DNA of 64,000 bases, from contig CM064870.1 in the NCBI GenBank assembly GCA_032719365.1, forward strand, positions 38,534,194-38,598,193. Reading direction: 5' to 3'. The translations under genes were made by a program, and so were the position numbers. The notes under the pieces were generated by a model. The model did not search any database. It saw only the letters and a program-made list of their open reading frames with translations, and had not been told where the DNA came from. This document shows, in pieces, positions 21,046-31,318 of this stretch (its first letter is position 1; every line of letters begins with the position of its first letter). Source of the DNA: Prinsepia uniflora (taxonomy: Eukaryota > Streptophyta > Magnoliopsida > Rosales > Rosaceae).

Positions 21046-22971
21046 GGGAGCATGTCCGTAGCTGAGTATGAACAGAAATTTCAGATGCTAGCTCGTTTTG
21101 CTCCTACCTTTGTATCTACTGAGGCTGAGAAATGTCGTAGGTTTGAGCTTGGCCTACGGGGTGAGATACGGGCCATTGTGACGGCTGGAGCTTTTGCTAC
21201 TCTCAGGGAGTTGTCTGATGCCGCGTTGCGGGTTGAGGCTAGCCTCCCGACACGTCCACAGCACTCTGGTGGTGGACAACGTCGAGAGCGTTCATATCCT
21301 AGATCGTATGGTCAGAGAGCCCCGAAGAAGGGACGTTATGGTGGAGCCTCATCTGCAGGCAATGATCGTTATGGCAGGCCTGGTAACTATCAGGGTTCCG
21401 GATTCCGAGCGCCTAAGGCGCAGACTGCTCCGCAGGCGAGCGCGACTTCTGTTGCTTCCACGGGACGGCAGGGTGGTGGTTTTGTTCGAGATGCTTCCAG
21501 TGTTATATGTTTCTTCTGTGGCAAGCGGGGCCACTATCGGAGGGAGTGTCCATCTTTGCCACAGGGTGGTGGCGCAGGTAGGGGTGGAGCAGAGCAGGGA
21601 CGGAGCACAGCTGCAGTTTCTGGGACTGGGAGCACTCGAGGAGGTGGTACTGGAGCGGCTAATGGACAGAGGGGCCGGGGCCGTGGGCGAGCAGCTGGAC
21701 CACAGGCCCGAGTCTTTGCTGTTACACAGCAGGAGGCCAGGGCAGCACCTGGTGTTGTGACAGGTACACTCACGATCTTTGGGCATGATGTTTGTGCTTT
21801 AATTGATCCCGGAGCTACTCATTCATTTATATCACGGGACTGTGAGTTGTTGGCGGGTAGAGAGGTGTCCACCTTGGACTGTGACTTGGGTGTGAGTACA
21901 CCCACGGGAGATGTATTTGTGGTAAATCAAGTGTTGCGGGAGTGTCCCGTAATGGTAGGTGATGTTGGTCTGATGGCAGACTTGATACTCTTGGACTTGC
22001 ACGACTTTGATGTCATTTTGGGAATGGACTGGTTGACGCTCCATCATGCTTCTATCGAATGTGTCGATAAGAAGGTTACTTTTCGGAGCCCTGGGTTACC
22101 GGAAACCACCTTTCAGGGAATTCAGCGAGCAACTCCTGTCGGAGTGATTTCCGCCCTGAAGGCATGTAAGTTGTTGAGGAATGGGTGCCAGGGATACTTA
22201 GCCCAAGTGTTGGACTCACGAGCTGCACCATTGAGGGTGGAGGATATACCGATTGTACGGGAGTTCCTGGATGTCTTTCCGGAGGATCTACTGGGATTGC
22301 CACTGCATCGAGATGTCGAGTTCACTATCGATCTGGTTCCAGGTACGCAACCTATCTCTCAGACTCCGTATCGTATGGCGCCAGCTGAGTTGAAAGAACT
22401 GAAGGCGCAGTTACAAGAATTACTTAAGATGGGGTTTATTCGACCGAGTGCGTCCCCCTGGGGAGCCCCGGTGTTGTTTGTGAAGAAAAAGGATGGGAGT
22501 TTGAGACTCTGCATCAATTACAGGCAACTGAATAAAGTAACAGTCAGGAACAAATACCCGTTGCCTCGGATCGATGATTTGTTCGATCAGCTGCAAGGAG
22601 CGCAGTACTTCTCCAAAATTGATCTACGTTCTGGGTATCATCAGTTGCGGGTTAAGGATGAGGATGTACCCAAGACAGCCTTTAGGACCCGTTATGGTCA
22701 TTATGAGTTCCTTGTGATGCCGTTTGGTTTGACCAACGCACCCGCAGCGTTTATGGATTTGATGAACCGAGTGTTGCAGCCTTACTTGGATCGCTTTGTC
22801 ATCGTGTTCATTGACGATATCCTGGTCTACTCGAGGAGTGCGGAAGCGCACGAGGAGCACTTAAGGATGATGCTGGGTACCTTGAGGGAAAACCAGCTGG
22901 TATGCGAAGCTCAGCAAATGTCAGTTTTGGTTGACGAGCGTGAGTTTCTTGGGGCATGTGATCTCAACTGA
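21046..22971 (+). CDS. Gag C-terminus, zinc knuckle, protease and reverse transcriptase, element 2
   Basis: Counting from the ATG at 21052, a complete CCHC knuckle (CFFCGKRGHYRREC, 21508-21549) lies at residues 153-166 after a basic, glycine-rich linker. The protease active site reads D252-P-G-A-T-H-S-F-I-S, with Pro in place of the usual Ser or Thr. The reverse transcriptase starts near residue 427 and has its catalytic triad at D524, D588 and D589 (FIDD). The ATG at 21052 is probably not a natural start, because the frame is continuous with the upstream Gag apart from the TAG. The last 25 or so residues are out of frame owing to the extra base near 22899. Confidence 0.93.
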   Translation, partial: GSMSVAEYEQKFQMLARFAPTFVSTEAEKCRRFELGLRGEIRAIVTAGAFATLRELSDAALRVEASLPTRPQHSGGGQRRERSYPRSYGQRAPKKGRYGGASSAGNDRYGRPGNYQGSGFRAPKAQTAPQASATSVASTGRQGGGFVRDASSVICFFCGKRGHYRRECPSLPQGGGAGRGGAEQGRSTAAVSGTGSTRGGGTGAANGQRGRGRGRAAGPQARVFAVTQQEARAAPGVVTGTLTIFGHDVCALIDPGATHSFISRDCELLAGREVSTLDCDLGVSTPTGDVFVVNQVLRECPVMVGDVGLMADLILLDLHDFDVILGMDWLTLHHASIECVDKKVTFRSPGLPETTFQGIQRATPVGVISALKACKLLRNGCQGYLAQVLDSRAAPLRVEDIPIVREFLDVFPEDLLGLPLHRDVEFTIDLVPGTQPISQTPYRMAPAELKELKAQLQELLKMGFIRPSASPWGAPVLFVKKKDGSLRLCINYRQLNKVTVRNKYPLPRIDDLFDQLQGAQYFSKIDLRSGYHQLRVKDEDVPKTAFRTRYGHYEFLVMPFGLTNAPAAFMDLMNRVLQPYLDRFVIVFIDDILVYSRSAEAHEEHLRMMLGTLRENQLVCEAQQMSVLVDEREFLGACDLN

Positions 22972-25144
22972 CGGGATCAGTGTGGATTCTCAGAAAATTG
23001 AGGTAGTGGCGAAGTGGGAACAACCAAGGACCGTCACTGAAGTCAGAAATTTCTTGGGTTTGGCTGGCTATTACAGGAGGTTCATAGAGGGTTTCTCTAC
23101 CATTGCTGCCCCGTTGACACGACTGACGCGGAAGGGAGTCAAGTTTGAGTGGGATGACGATTGTGAGCGTAGTTTTCGGGAGCTAAAGGAAAGGTTGACA
23201 TCTGCTCCTATACTGACCCTTCCAGACGACAGTGGGGAATTTGAGGTGTACAGTGATGCATCCTTACAGGGTTTGGGATGTGTACTAATGCAGCATGGGA
23301 AAGTGATCGCCTATGCTTCGCGCCAGTTGAAACCGCATGAGCGCAATTATCCGACGCACGACTTGGAGTTAGCTGCTGTTGTGCATGCGTTAAAAATTTG
23401 GAGACATCACCTGTACGGTGCGACTTGCAGAATGTTCACGGACCACAAGAGCCTGAAGTACTTGTTCACTCAGAAGGAGTTAAATGTGAGGCAGCGACGG
23501 TGGCTAGAGCTAAATAAGGACTATGATTGCACGATTGAGTACCACCCGGGGAAAGCCAATGTGGTGGCTGATGCTCTAACCCGGAAGTCAACGCATTCTG
23601 TAACACATCTGCGGACGGTTCATTTACCACTTTTGGTTGAACTCCGTAAGAATAGCATTGATTTGGGTTTGGATGGCCAAGGTGTCTTGCTGGCTAATTT
23701 TCATGTGAGACCACTTCTGGTCGATCGGATCGTTGAGGTTCAATCTCAAGATCCTGTCTCATATGTACTTCGGATTGAAATGGAAGCCGGTGAACAGCTA
23801 GGTTTTTCAGTCAGGGAGGATGGAGCTTTGCTAAAAGAAAGACGGTTGTGTGTGCCCGACGTTGAGGCACTGAAGAGGGAGATCTTGGACGAAGCTCATA
23901 GTTCGGCCTACGCGATGCATCCTGGTGGGACCAAGATGTATCGTACCTTGCGAGAGCACTACTGGTGGCCGGGAATGAAACGGGAGATTGCCGAGTTTGT
24001 CAGCAGGTGTCTGATTTGCCAGCAAGTGAAGGCTGAGAGACAACGACCTTATGGAGCCTTGCAACCACTACCTATTCCGGAATGGAAATGGGATCACTTA
24101 ACGATGGATTTCGTGTTTGGACTCCCTAGGACACCCAGAGGCCACGATGGAGTTTGGGTGATTGTGGACAAGCTTACGAAATCAGCTCATTTCTTGCCAG
24201 TGCGAGAGAACTTCAGGATGACACAGTTGGCCCATTTGTTTATTGATGAGATCATCCGTTTGCACGGTACTCCGGAATCAATAATTTCTGACCGAGACCC
24301 GAGGTTTACTTCTCGATTTTGGCAGAGTCTGCAGGAAGCATTTGGGACGAAACTTCGTTTCAGTACTGCATTTCACCCTCAGACTGACGGCCAGTCTGAG
24401 CGGACCATCCAGACTTTGGAGGATATGATGCGAGCTTGTGTTCTACAATTTCAGGACACTTGGGAGTCACATCTAGCCTTGATGGAATTTGCCTACAACA
24501 ACAGCTATCAGGCGAGCATTGGGATGGCTCCGTACGAAGCCTTGTACGGACGGCAGTGCAGAACCCCGTTGTGTTGGACGGATGTGGGTGAAAGGAAGCT
24601 GACTAAATCCGAATTGGTGGAACTGACGACCGAGAAGGTCAAACTCATCAGGGATCAGCTCAAGGCAGCCCAGGACAGACAAAAGAGCTATGTGGACCAT
24701 CGGATTCGAGATCTGGAGTTTGCGGTCGGAGATCGAGTATTCCTGAAATTATCCCCTTGGAAGGGTGTGGTGAGATTTGGCAGGCGAGGAAAGTTGAGCC
24801 CTCGTTATATCGGACCTTATGAGATCACTGAGAGGATTGGACCGGTGGCCTACAGGCTGGCACTACCGCCAGAGCTTTCGAGGGTCCACGAAGTTTTTCA
24901 TGTGTCGATGTTGCGGAAATACGTGTTCGACGCATCTTATGTACTGGAGGAACAGCCCATTGAACTTCGAGATGACTTGAGCTTTGAGGAACAGCCGGTG
25001 CAGATTTTGGATCGGAAGGATAAAGTACTACGTCGGAAGACCGTTCCTCTGGTAAAGGTTCTCTGGAGGAACCAGAATGTGGAGGAAGCCACATGGGAAC
25101 CCGAGGCGCAGATGCGAGAACAGTTCCCTTACTTGTTTCCGTGA
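22931..25144 (+). CDS. RNase H, integrase and chromodomain-like tail, element 2
   Basis: An unbroken 737-codon frame continues the polyprotein from the reverse-transcriptase connection. RNase H has its acidic set at D109, E146, D171 and D214. Integrase has the zinc ligands H323, H330, C360 and C363 and the catalytic residues D393, D454 and E490, with 35 residues between the last two. The GPY/F motif is at 628-630. Residues about 690-735, with LVKVLWRNQNVEEATWEPE, form a tail of the chromodomain type seen in plant chromoviruses. The first codon is a TTG inside the polyprotein, not a start. This half looks fully functional in sequence. Confidence 0.95.
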   Translation: MTSVSFLGHVISTDGISVDSQKIEVVAKWEQPRTVTEVRNFLGLAGYYRRFIEGFSTIAAPLTRLTRKGVKFEWDDDCERSFRELKERLTSAPILTLPDDSGEFEVYSDASLQGLGCVLMQHGKVIAYASRQLKPHERNYPTHDLELAAVVHALKIWRHHLYGATCRMFTDHKSLKYLFTQKELNVRQRRWLELNKDYDCTIEYHPGKANVVADALTRKSTHSVTHLRTVHLPLLVELRKNSIDLGLDGQGVLLANFHVRPLLVDRIVEVQSQDPVSYVLRIEMEAGEQLGFSVREDGALLKERRLCVPDVEALKREILDEAHSSAYAMHPGGTKMYRTLREHYWWPGMKREIAEFVSRCLICQQVKAERQRPYGALQPLPIPEWKWDHLTMDFVFGLPRTPRGHDGVWVIVDKLTKSAHFLPVRENFRMTQLAHLFIDEIIRLHGTPESIISDRDPRFTSRFWQSLQEAFGTKLRFSTAFHPQTDGQSERTIQTLEDMMRACVLQFQDTWESHLALMEFAYNNSYQASIGMAPYEALYGRQCRTPLCWTDVGERKLTKSELVELTTEKVKLIRDQLKAAQDRQKSYVDHRIRDLEFAVGDRVFLKLSPWKGVVRFGRRGKLSPRYIGPYEITERIGPVAYRLALPPELSRVHEVFHVSMLRKYVFDASYVLEEQPIELRDDLSFEEQPVQILDRKDKVLRRKTVPLVKVLWRNQNVEEATWEPEAQMREQFPYLFP

Positions 25145-25164
25145 AATTTCGGGACGAAATTTAT

Positions 25165-25178
25165 TAAGGGGGGGAGAT
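25165..25178 (+). other. Polypurine tract, element 2
   Basis: The purine run AAGGGGGGGAGA followed by T ends directly before the TGTAACGCC start of the 3' LTR. Confidence 0.88.
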
Positions 25179-28100
25179 TGTAACGCCCCAGACGTTCTGG
25201 AAATGTAATATTATAAAAGATTGAATAAAATGACGTTTTTACCCCTGTGATTTATGTGGTCAATTTGTTGAATTTTTTATTAGGAGGTCGACGGACGTGG
25301 AGTGATGACCGTGACGTAGTTCGGGACGTCACGAGTTCATAGACAGGTGGCACGTTCAATTCGGACGAACGGGGTGGAAGTTATGAGGTTCGGAAGTTCA
25401 GGGGCATTATCGTAAATTAGACGTTATAAAGGGAAAAAGTTGACTTTTTGTTTGATAATTGATACTCATTTGAATCAAAGACCATTATGTTCGTCTCGAC
25501 GCCCTGAGTACAACGACAGGCGGCACGCGTGAAACGGACGTCGGATGACCGAGATACGGGTCACGGAAGTTGGAGGGCAATTTCGTAATTATTGCACAGA
25601 GGGGCATTTTGGTATTTCACGGCGGTTACTGTAGCACCACCATGAAAAACAGAGCACAAGGCCATGCCGTGGAGTTTTACGCGTGCAAATTGTTTAGGGT
25701 GGTAGTGGATGGATCAGACGATTTGTTTATGAGAATTGAGGTAGTGGAGACACCCATGGGAGACTGAACTAAGCTCAGTGCACGGGCTGGATTTTAAAAT
25801 GGCCGTGGTCTCTGTGCGTGCGGGAAACCATTTTCAGAGACCCAATTGGTCTCCCACGAGTTGTTGGCCACATTGATCGATCAACCGTGTAAGAGAGTGA
25901 GGAGAGGTTTCGTTTGGGTCATTTGGTGCATCAGGTGTGGGCTGAGGTTGAGAGGGATGGTGAGAAAACAGTTTCGGGTTTTTTGGGGGGAAACTCAGAG
26001 TTCAATTCCTACGAGCTTTGGGGGAAAACTAAACACATAGGGAGACTTCTGGGAGTGACAGAAACACGACGGTGCTAGAGTTGTTGAGATTGGAGCCCGT
26101 TTTGCCCAGGAATCCAAGTTCCAGTTCGAAGGAAAAACCAGTGGAGGGAAAAATTGAAGATCATATTGGGGGGACATTCGAGCTAAACTAAGGGCCATTC
26201 TAGTCTTTTGGGAGCAAAAGGAAACCAACCACATCGATTTCGAAGGACGACACTCACGAATTGGCCAAGAACTGAGCTCCCTGGTTCTGAGAATTTTCAA
26301 GCTTGAGGTCGACGACTTCCAGGTAACGGCGAGTCCAATTGATTGTACCCTTGTTTTCGTCTAAGTTTCCTTATGCTACTGGTGAAACTAATTTGGAAAT
26401 GGAGTTAGTTTGGGTGAGTTCTGGGTGACGACCCGTTCGTCTGTTCAAGTCTGGGTTGAATCGATTTAGGGACAGTCGAGGTTAATAATTAGTGCAGACC
26501 TGAAATTAATAGGTTAGAGAAGGTAATAGGATTGAAAACGGGAGGAATTGATTGAGAATTGAACTTGAACTGGTCGGGTTGTGTCGCGGGTGACAGACCC
26601 GTTTATCAGGCTATCCGGGTAGGAACGATGAAACTGTAGCTTGGCGCGTGGCCTTCACTTGCAGCCACTTTGGGCGGCGCGTGACGACGCGTACGATGAC
26701 ATCTCCGATCACGGTCAACATGGAAATTGTTCCTTTCAGTCCAATTAACATTTTACCTTTAGGATTCGAGTTGTTCGGGAGTCATTCGGGATAATTTCAG
26801 GAGTCCGGAAGATTAAGTCTTTAAGTTTATTTTCGCCGAAAAATCCGGGAAATTAGGGAAAAATCATACGAGCTATTTGAGGATGTTTGTAACCCTTCTT
26901 GTACATTTTTACAGGCCCGGACACTTCCGAAGCTACGGAGGAGCGCGTGGGACGCGATTGACGCGTCCTAAGACTGTGAGTGGACTTTTTTATTTCTAAA
27001 ATTGGGCATGCATGACTATTTTGCTTATTTACCTCATGGTTTTACATACGATTTTATGATGGTGACATGATATATCGGTTTACGTGTTTTCACGTTTTTC
27101 GAGATATTTATCGTATTTCACGCATTTCGAGGTTACGGTTTTTCACTTATGCATGCGTGATGTTTTGATGAAGTATCTGGATATGATTATGCATGTTACA
27201 GATTTATGATGTTTTGATCACATTTGCGAAGTGAATTTTCGGAAATTGCATGTGTTGGAATTTGCATGTGAATTCGGACGTGAGTCCTATTATGATGTGA
27301 TATGATTTTGGAATGATGTTGGAAAACGGTTTGTGATGAATCCTGATTTATTGTGTTTTAAAAACGGTTTTGGGTTTAAAGACCCGGTTGATTGTTGGAT
27401 CCGGTTTTGGGTTTAAAGACCCGGTATGTTAATGACGGGGGCGGGCCCGAAAATTGGGTTTAAAGACCCGAATTGAGTTAAAGGCTCGTGAGTTTAAAGA
27501 CTCGAATATTGTGACACCCCCGAGGCCTATTAATCATGTTTTGAGTTTAAAGACTCGTTGATATCACGGGAAGGCCTAATGTTGAGTTTAAAGACTCGGA
27601 TGGATCCAACGGCATAATTGTGATTATTGATTTACGTTTTACTTGATTTGTGCAAATAATGTTTCAAATGACGGTTTCTGGAACCTGGCATTATTAAATG
27701 GTTTTACATGAGTTATGACGATCCTTTGTAACGTTTTTCATGTGTTTCGGAAAAAGAGTTTTCAAAAGTTTAATATGCAAATTTTGAATATTTGGTTATG
27801 CATGCGTGTTACAAAACTGGAGGGCGAACCCGATTTTCAGAAAAACTGTTTCTGTAAAACTTATGTTTCGGTCCACTCACACTTTGTTGTTTTAAATTCC
27901 CTCCAGGTCGTGGTACAAGCGTGGGGGCAAGCGCCGAGGCAGAGGCGGAGGCATAAAGTTTTCCGTTGCGGAGTAGTTAGTTCACAGAGTAGGACTTGTT
28001 TTTTTAACTTGTTTTGTAATATTGCTCTGTGAAACTGTGGACTTGACGTCCAGTCGGATGTATTTGTTTAATCTCCCTGGTCTGACAATGGGCGTGTTGT

Positions 28101-28195
28101 AATATTAATTAGTTTCCGGTCTTTTGGTTTCGATTGTCAGAAGGGAGCAGGATGCTCCTCGATTATCGAGGCGATAATCGGGGTGGGTCCTGTCA
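25179..28195 (+). repeat. 3' LTR of element 2
   Basis: Matches the 5' LTR end to end. The arms are at 26976-26985 and 27871-27880. A shorter tract near 26510 lacks the small duplication seen in the 5' copy. Followed by GTATT, the right target duplication. Confidence 0.96.
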
Positions 28196-28653
28196 GTATT
28201 TCTGCACACCACTCGAAAACCGGAGCCCAACTCGACGTCCGAGTGTAGCCTCACTCCTCACTCAGGAACCGGAGCCCTATTTGATGTCTGAGTCAGTATC
28301 CTTATACCAGTCTCAAGAACCGGAGCCTAGCTCAATGTCTGATACTAACCAACCACTACCCACTCAGGAACCGGAGCCTAACTCGACGTCTGAGTGGTCA
28401 CCACACAACAATGGTCTCAGTAAAATACCAACACAATCATACACACATATTCATTACAGCATATAGTTAACCCATCCTCGATTCTCACATAGTCACTCGG
28501 GGATAAAGCATCTGAGTGTAATCCAAGAAGGGTTATTCACAATCATCACAACATTTCACATACCATGAATACCGAGAAACACATACTCATATCACATCAC
28601 AATATCAAAAATGAAATCCACAATTAGAACCTCGGGTCTAAGCCCAAAACACA
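28196..28653 (-). repeat. Old minus-strand LTR-like sequence with hairpin units
   Basis: Repeated phrases of the form CTCAGGAACCGGAGCC ... GACGTCTGAG lie here about four times. They resemble the blocks at 39930-40110 and 63840-64000 in the family-D element, which suggests related LTR sequence in reverse orientation. No LTR boundary is visible. Confidence 0.55.
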
Positions 28654-28658
28654 ACTCA

Positions 28659-29781
28659 TGACACAACCCGCCCCGTAATCTCTCTGGATTAGCAGGGAAG
28701 GTCCTGCTCCCATCTAACACGACCTTTTAAAATGACCTTATTACCCTCAGTAGTAAAATAAGCACCCTTGCTACGTGTCAGACCAGAGATAACGCCTCAT
28801 AATAAACAGAATAATCAGAGTACGCACTCACTGTGATGCCTCAACCTTCCTGTAGCCCGCGTCCGCAACAAACCTGGAGGGTGCCAAAACCAAAAACGAA
28901 GTGTGAGTGGACAGAACATAAAATATTGGAAAACCATTTTCCGAAATACATCTTTTAACCCTCCGTTTAGAAAACATACATGCATAGCTAAGAAAACATT
29001 GCTTTCAAATAAAATCACAGTTTCTATATAAACCCTAGTTCTAACCCAAAACCACTAAATATAAAAAACCCTCACGGCCACATGCTAATGAAATCATCGG
29101 TTCTAAGCCGCTTTAAAAACCTTTACACATAATAATTAAGTAAACCGAAAATCAAAGTACATGTCAAACCTGATCTCGTTGGCCCAGCCAGCTCAATGCC
29201 AAACCTTATCATGCTGGTTCAACCAGCTACTAGTCCAACTAGCATCCCATGTGCACTACCGGTAGGAGAGTACGGGATCTATAGATTCCAACCTCGTTCA
29301 TACGTATGGGGTCCACCTCGTTCACATCTGAGCCCGCCTCTGAGAGTCTATGGAGTCCAACTCTGGATATAACGATCCAATCGTCTGAGCTTAACTAATC
29401 CAGCATACAAAATCCAAACTAAAATATAATTGAGTACACAGTAACAAGTGTCACTCATCATATGGTCCCAAAACTGATATTTTGGGGCCCCCTAAAGACA
29501 ACCCATTTGAAAACCGTGCAACCGTAAATGCAATCGAACCTTCTGTGACCCGTAACTTTCCCGTCTGATATCCAATTTCGACGTGATGTCTATCTAGGAC
29601 TCGTATCGTCTCGATCTATGTAACGGTCTTCGGTCCAAGTGCATTGGACCTCCCGGGTCAAAAATCAACATTTTACCCTTGTAGGGGCAAAATCGTCATT
29701 TCACCTTAACTAATCCCGATTAGTCCCGATAATTCTCGATTAATTCTTGATAATCCTATAAATTCATGACGAGTCGTTACA
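28659..29781 (-). mobile_element. Short solo LTR, 1123 bp
   Basis: On the minus strand it starts TGTAACGACTCG and ends GGGTTGTGTCA, and it is flanked by ACTCA at 28654-28658 and 29782-29786. It has one arm of the usual pair (GTGAGTGGAC read on the plus strand near 28903), but I find no upstream partner. It is therefore either a shortened family or an internally deleted copy. Confidence 0.9.
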
Positions 29782-29786
29782 ACTCA

Positions 29787-30504
29787 AAATCAAACTTCGT
29801 AATATCGAAATAAATTTTGTAAAACTATCCATAAATTATACGGAAACCACCAATAATTCAATAGATATCTCGTGATACGTGCAATAAAATACTTTTCGTA
29901 AAATTGTCAAATTCACAAGAAAACCCTTAAAACAATCAAGTTATCAAATTGAATTTAAATTCGACTTAATTTCCATTAAAATCGTAAATATAGTCTCAAA
30001 ATCATCCATTCTTTGTGTTCTCATAATTCGTCAATAATCATTTGGAAAACCAAATCCAATTTATTGGCAAAAACCAACTTTTGAAATTATTAGTCAATAT
30101 TTAAAACCCAAATTTCAAGTCGTTGTCACATAAATCATTTAAGAACCCTAGGCTTGTATTTCAAATCAAACCAATTTCCAATATGTGAAACCATTTTTTT
30201 CTTCTTCAGATAATTCCATAAATATGTTATGCACGAAGTTCGTACTTCAAAACACACTTTGATTGATATTCGTATAATTCGTATTCCATATTATTTATAA
30301 GTCTCAAAAGCATAAAAAATTATACGAAACCAAGATTCAGTTTTATTACCCTACCAATCACATACTCACCTTGACTTATATCCAAGTTAACGCATATTCC
30401 AAACCGATTTCAACTCAAGATCTCTACTATCCTTGAATAATAATAAGGCACTTAAAATGCATTATATGCATGGTTCACATTTCAAAGATAAAGTCCAAAA
30501 TCGT
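29787..30504 (-). other. Non-coding sequence next to a minus-strand primer binding site
   Basis: AT-rich and without coding frames. Because it borders the reversed primer binding site at 30505, it should be the 5' internal part of the minus-strand family-D element whose 5' LTR lies to the right. No gag or pol sequence is seen. Confidence 0.55.
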
Positions 30505-30516
30505 GCTCTGATACCA
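30505..30516 (-). other. Primer binding site, initiator tRNA-Met, minus strand
   Basis: GCTCTGATACCA on the plus strand is the reverse complement of TGGTATCAGAGC. Three bases separate it from the LTR end at 30520. Confidence 0.92.
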
Positions 30517-31318
30517 AGTTGATAGGTTTCGTTCCTAATTTTTGTAAAACGGAACTGGTCTTTCTCTCGTCTGACAACCCTTGTCAGACAATGGATAATA
30601 CCAATTTTACCCATGTTCACATATTATTTTAACCAAAACAAATCCCCAATTGCGGGGTTACCGCCCACATCCAACCCACTTTCCCCGACAAGTAGAGGAA
30701 TCTATTATTTTGACTGAGTTTCATTTCTATTACCTAACATCACACATATAAATATATAACACTTGATACAAAAATAAAATCTATTCATTAAACTTAAACA
30801 CATACCATGCACATGACCAAAATTTCCATGATCTTTTCCATAAAGGATTTCCATTCACAATAGCCACTATAGTTTATGTATATCCAAATAATATTGTAGT
30901 CTAATCTTCTAACCTCTCATATCCAAGTTCCATAATAAATTTCTCATTATTCACCTCCAAAAATCCATATAAGACTAGTTTTAGTCTTAACTCTATAACC
31001 CACAATTTTACTACATTAAATTCCAATTTAAGAACAAAAAACTGCTCTTTATTATTCTCATAAATATTTCCATTATTCAAAAATACCATTATTAATTTCT
31101 TATTATCCAAAATGATTATAACTAAGTCCCTTAATCATCCAATATTTAATTCACACGTAAATACATAACATATAGCTTTAAACATCCATAACTATGATCA
31201 AACGATATCCAAATAACTCAATAATTGTACCATAAAACTCAAAATTTTACAGAGATTTAGTTTCATGTTGAGCGGAGTTGGAAATGACGTCGCACGTGCC
31301 TCCACATGCCAGCCACCA

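Larger units (their letters stand above)
20683..25144 (+). pseudogene. Element 2 gag-pol polyprotein, two breaks
   Basis: The polyprotein frame starts at ATG 20683, which gives MPPR as in element 1, and ends with TGA at 25142-25144. The domain order is Gag, CCHC knuckle, aspartic protease, reverse transcriptase, RNase H, integrase, GPY/F and chromodomain-like tail. The frame is broken by TAG at 21043-21045, where element 1 has CAG, and by one extra base near 22899, after which reading continues one frame over. All catalytic residues that I checked are present. There is no envelope gene. Confidence 0.95.
17548..28195 (+). mobile_element. Element 2: complete Ty3/gypsy chromovirus (Tekay/Del-like)
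   Basis: A 10.6-kb element with LTRs of 3035 and 3017 bp is flanked on both sides by GTATT (17543-17547 and 28196-28200). It has an initiator-Met primer binding site, a gag-pol frame of about 4.46 kb and a polypurine tract. The LTRs differ by an 18-bp or so duplication near 18889 and a limited number of substitutions, fewer by eye than in element 1, so the insertion is comparatively recent. Only one nonsense codon (21043-21045) and one frameshift (near 22899) break the coding frame. It could be a recent source of enzymes for non-coding relatives, but this copy is not intact. Confidence 0.97.
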
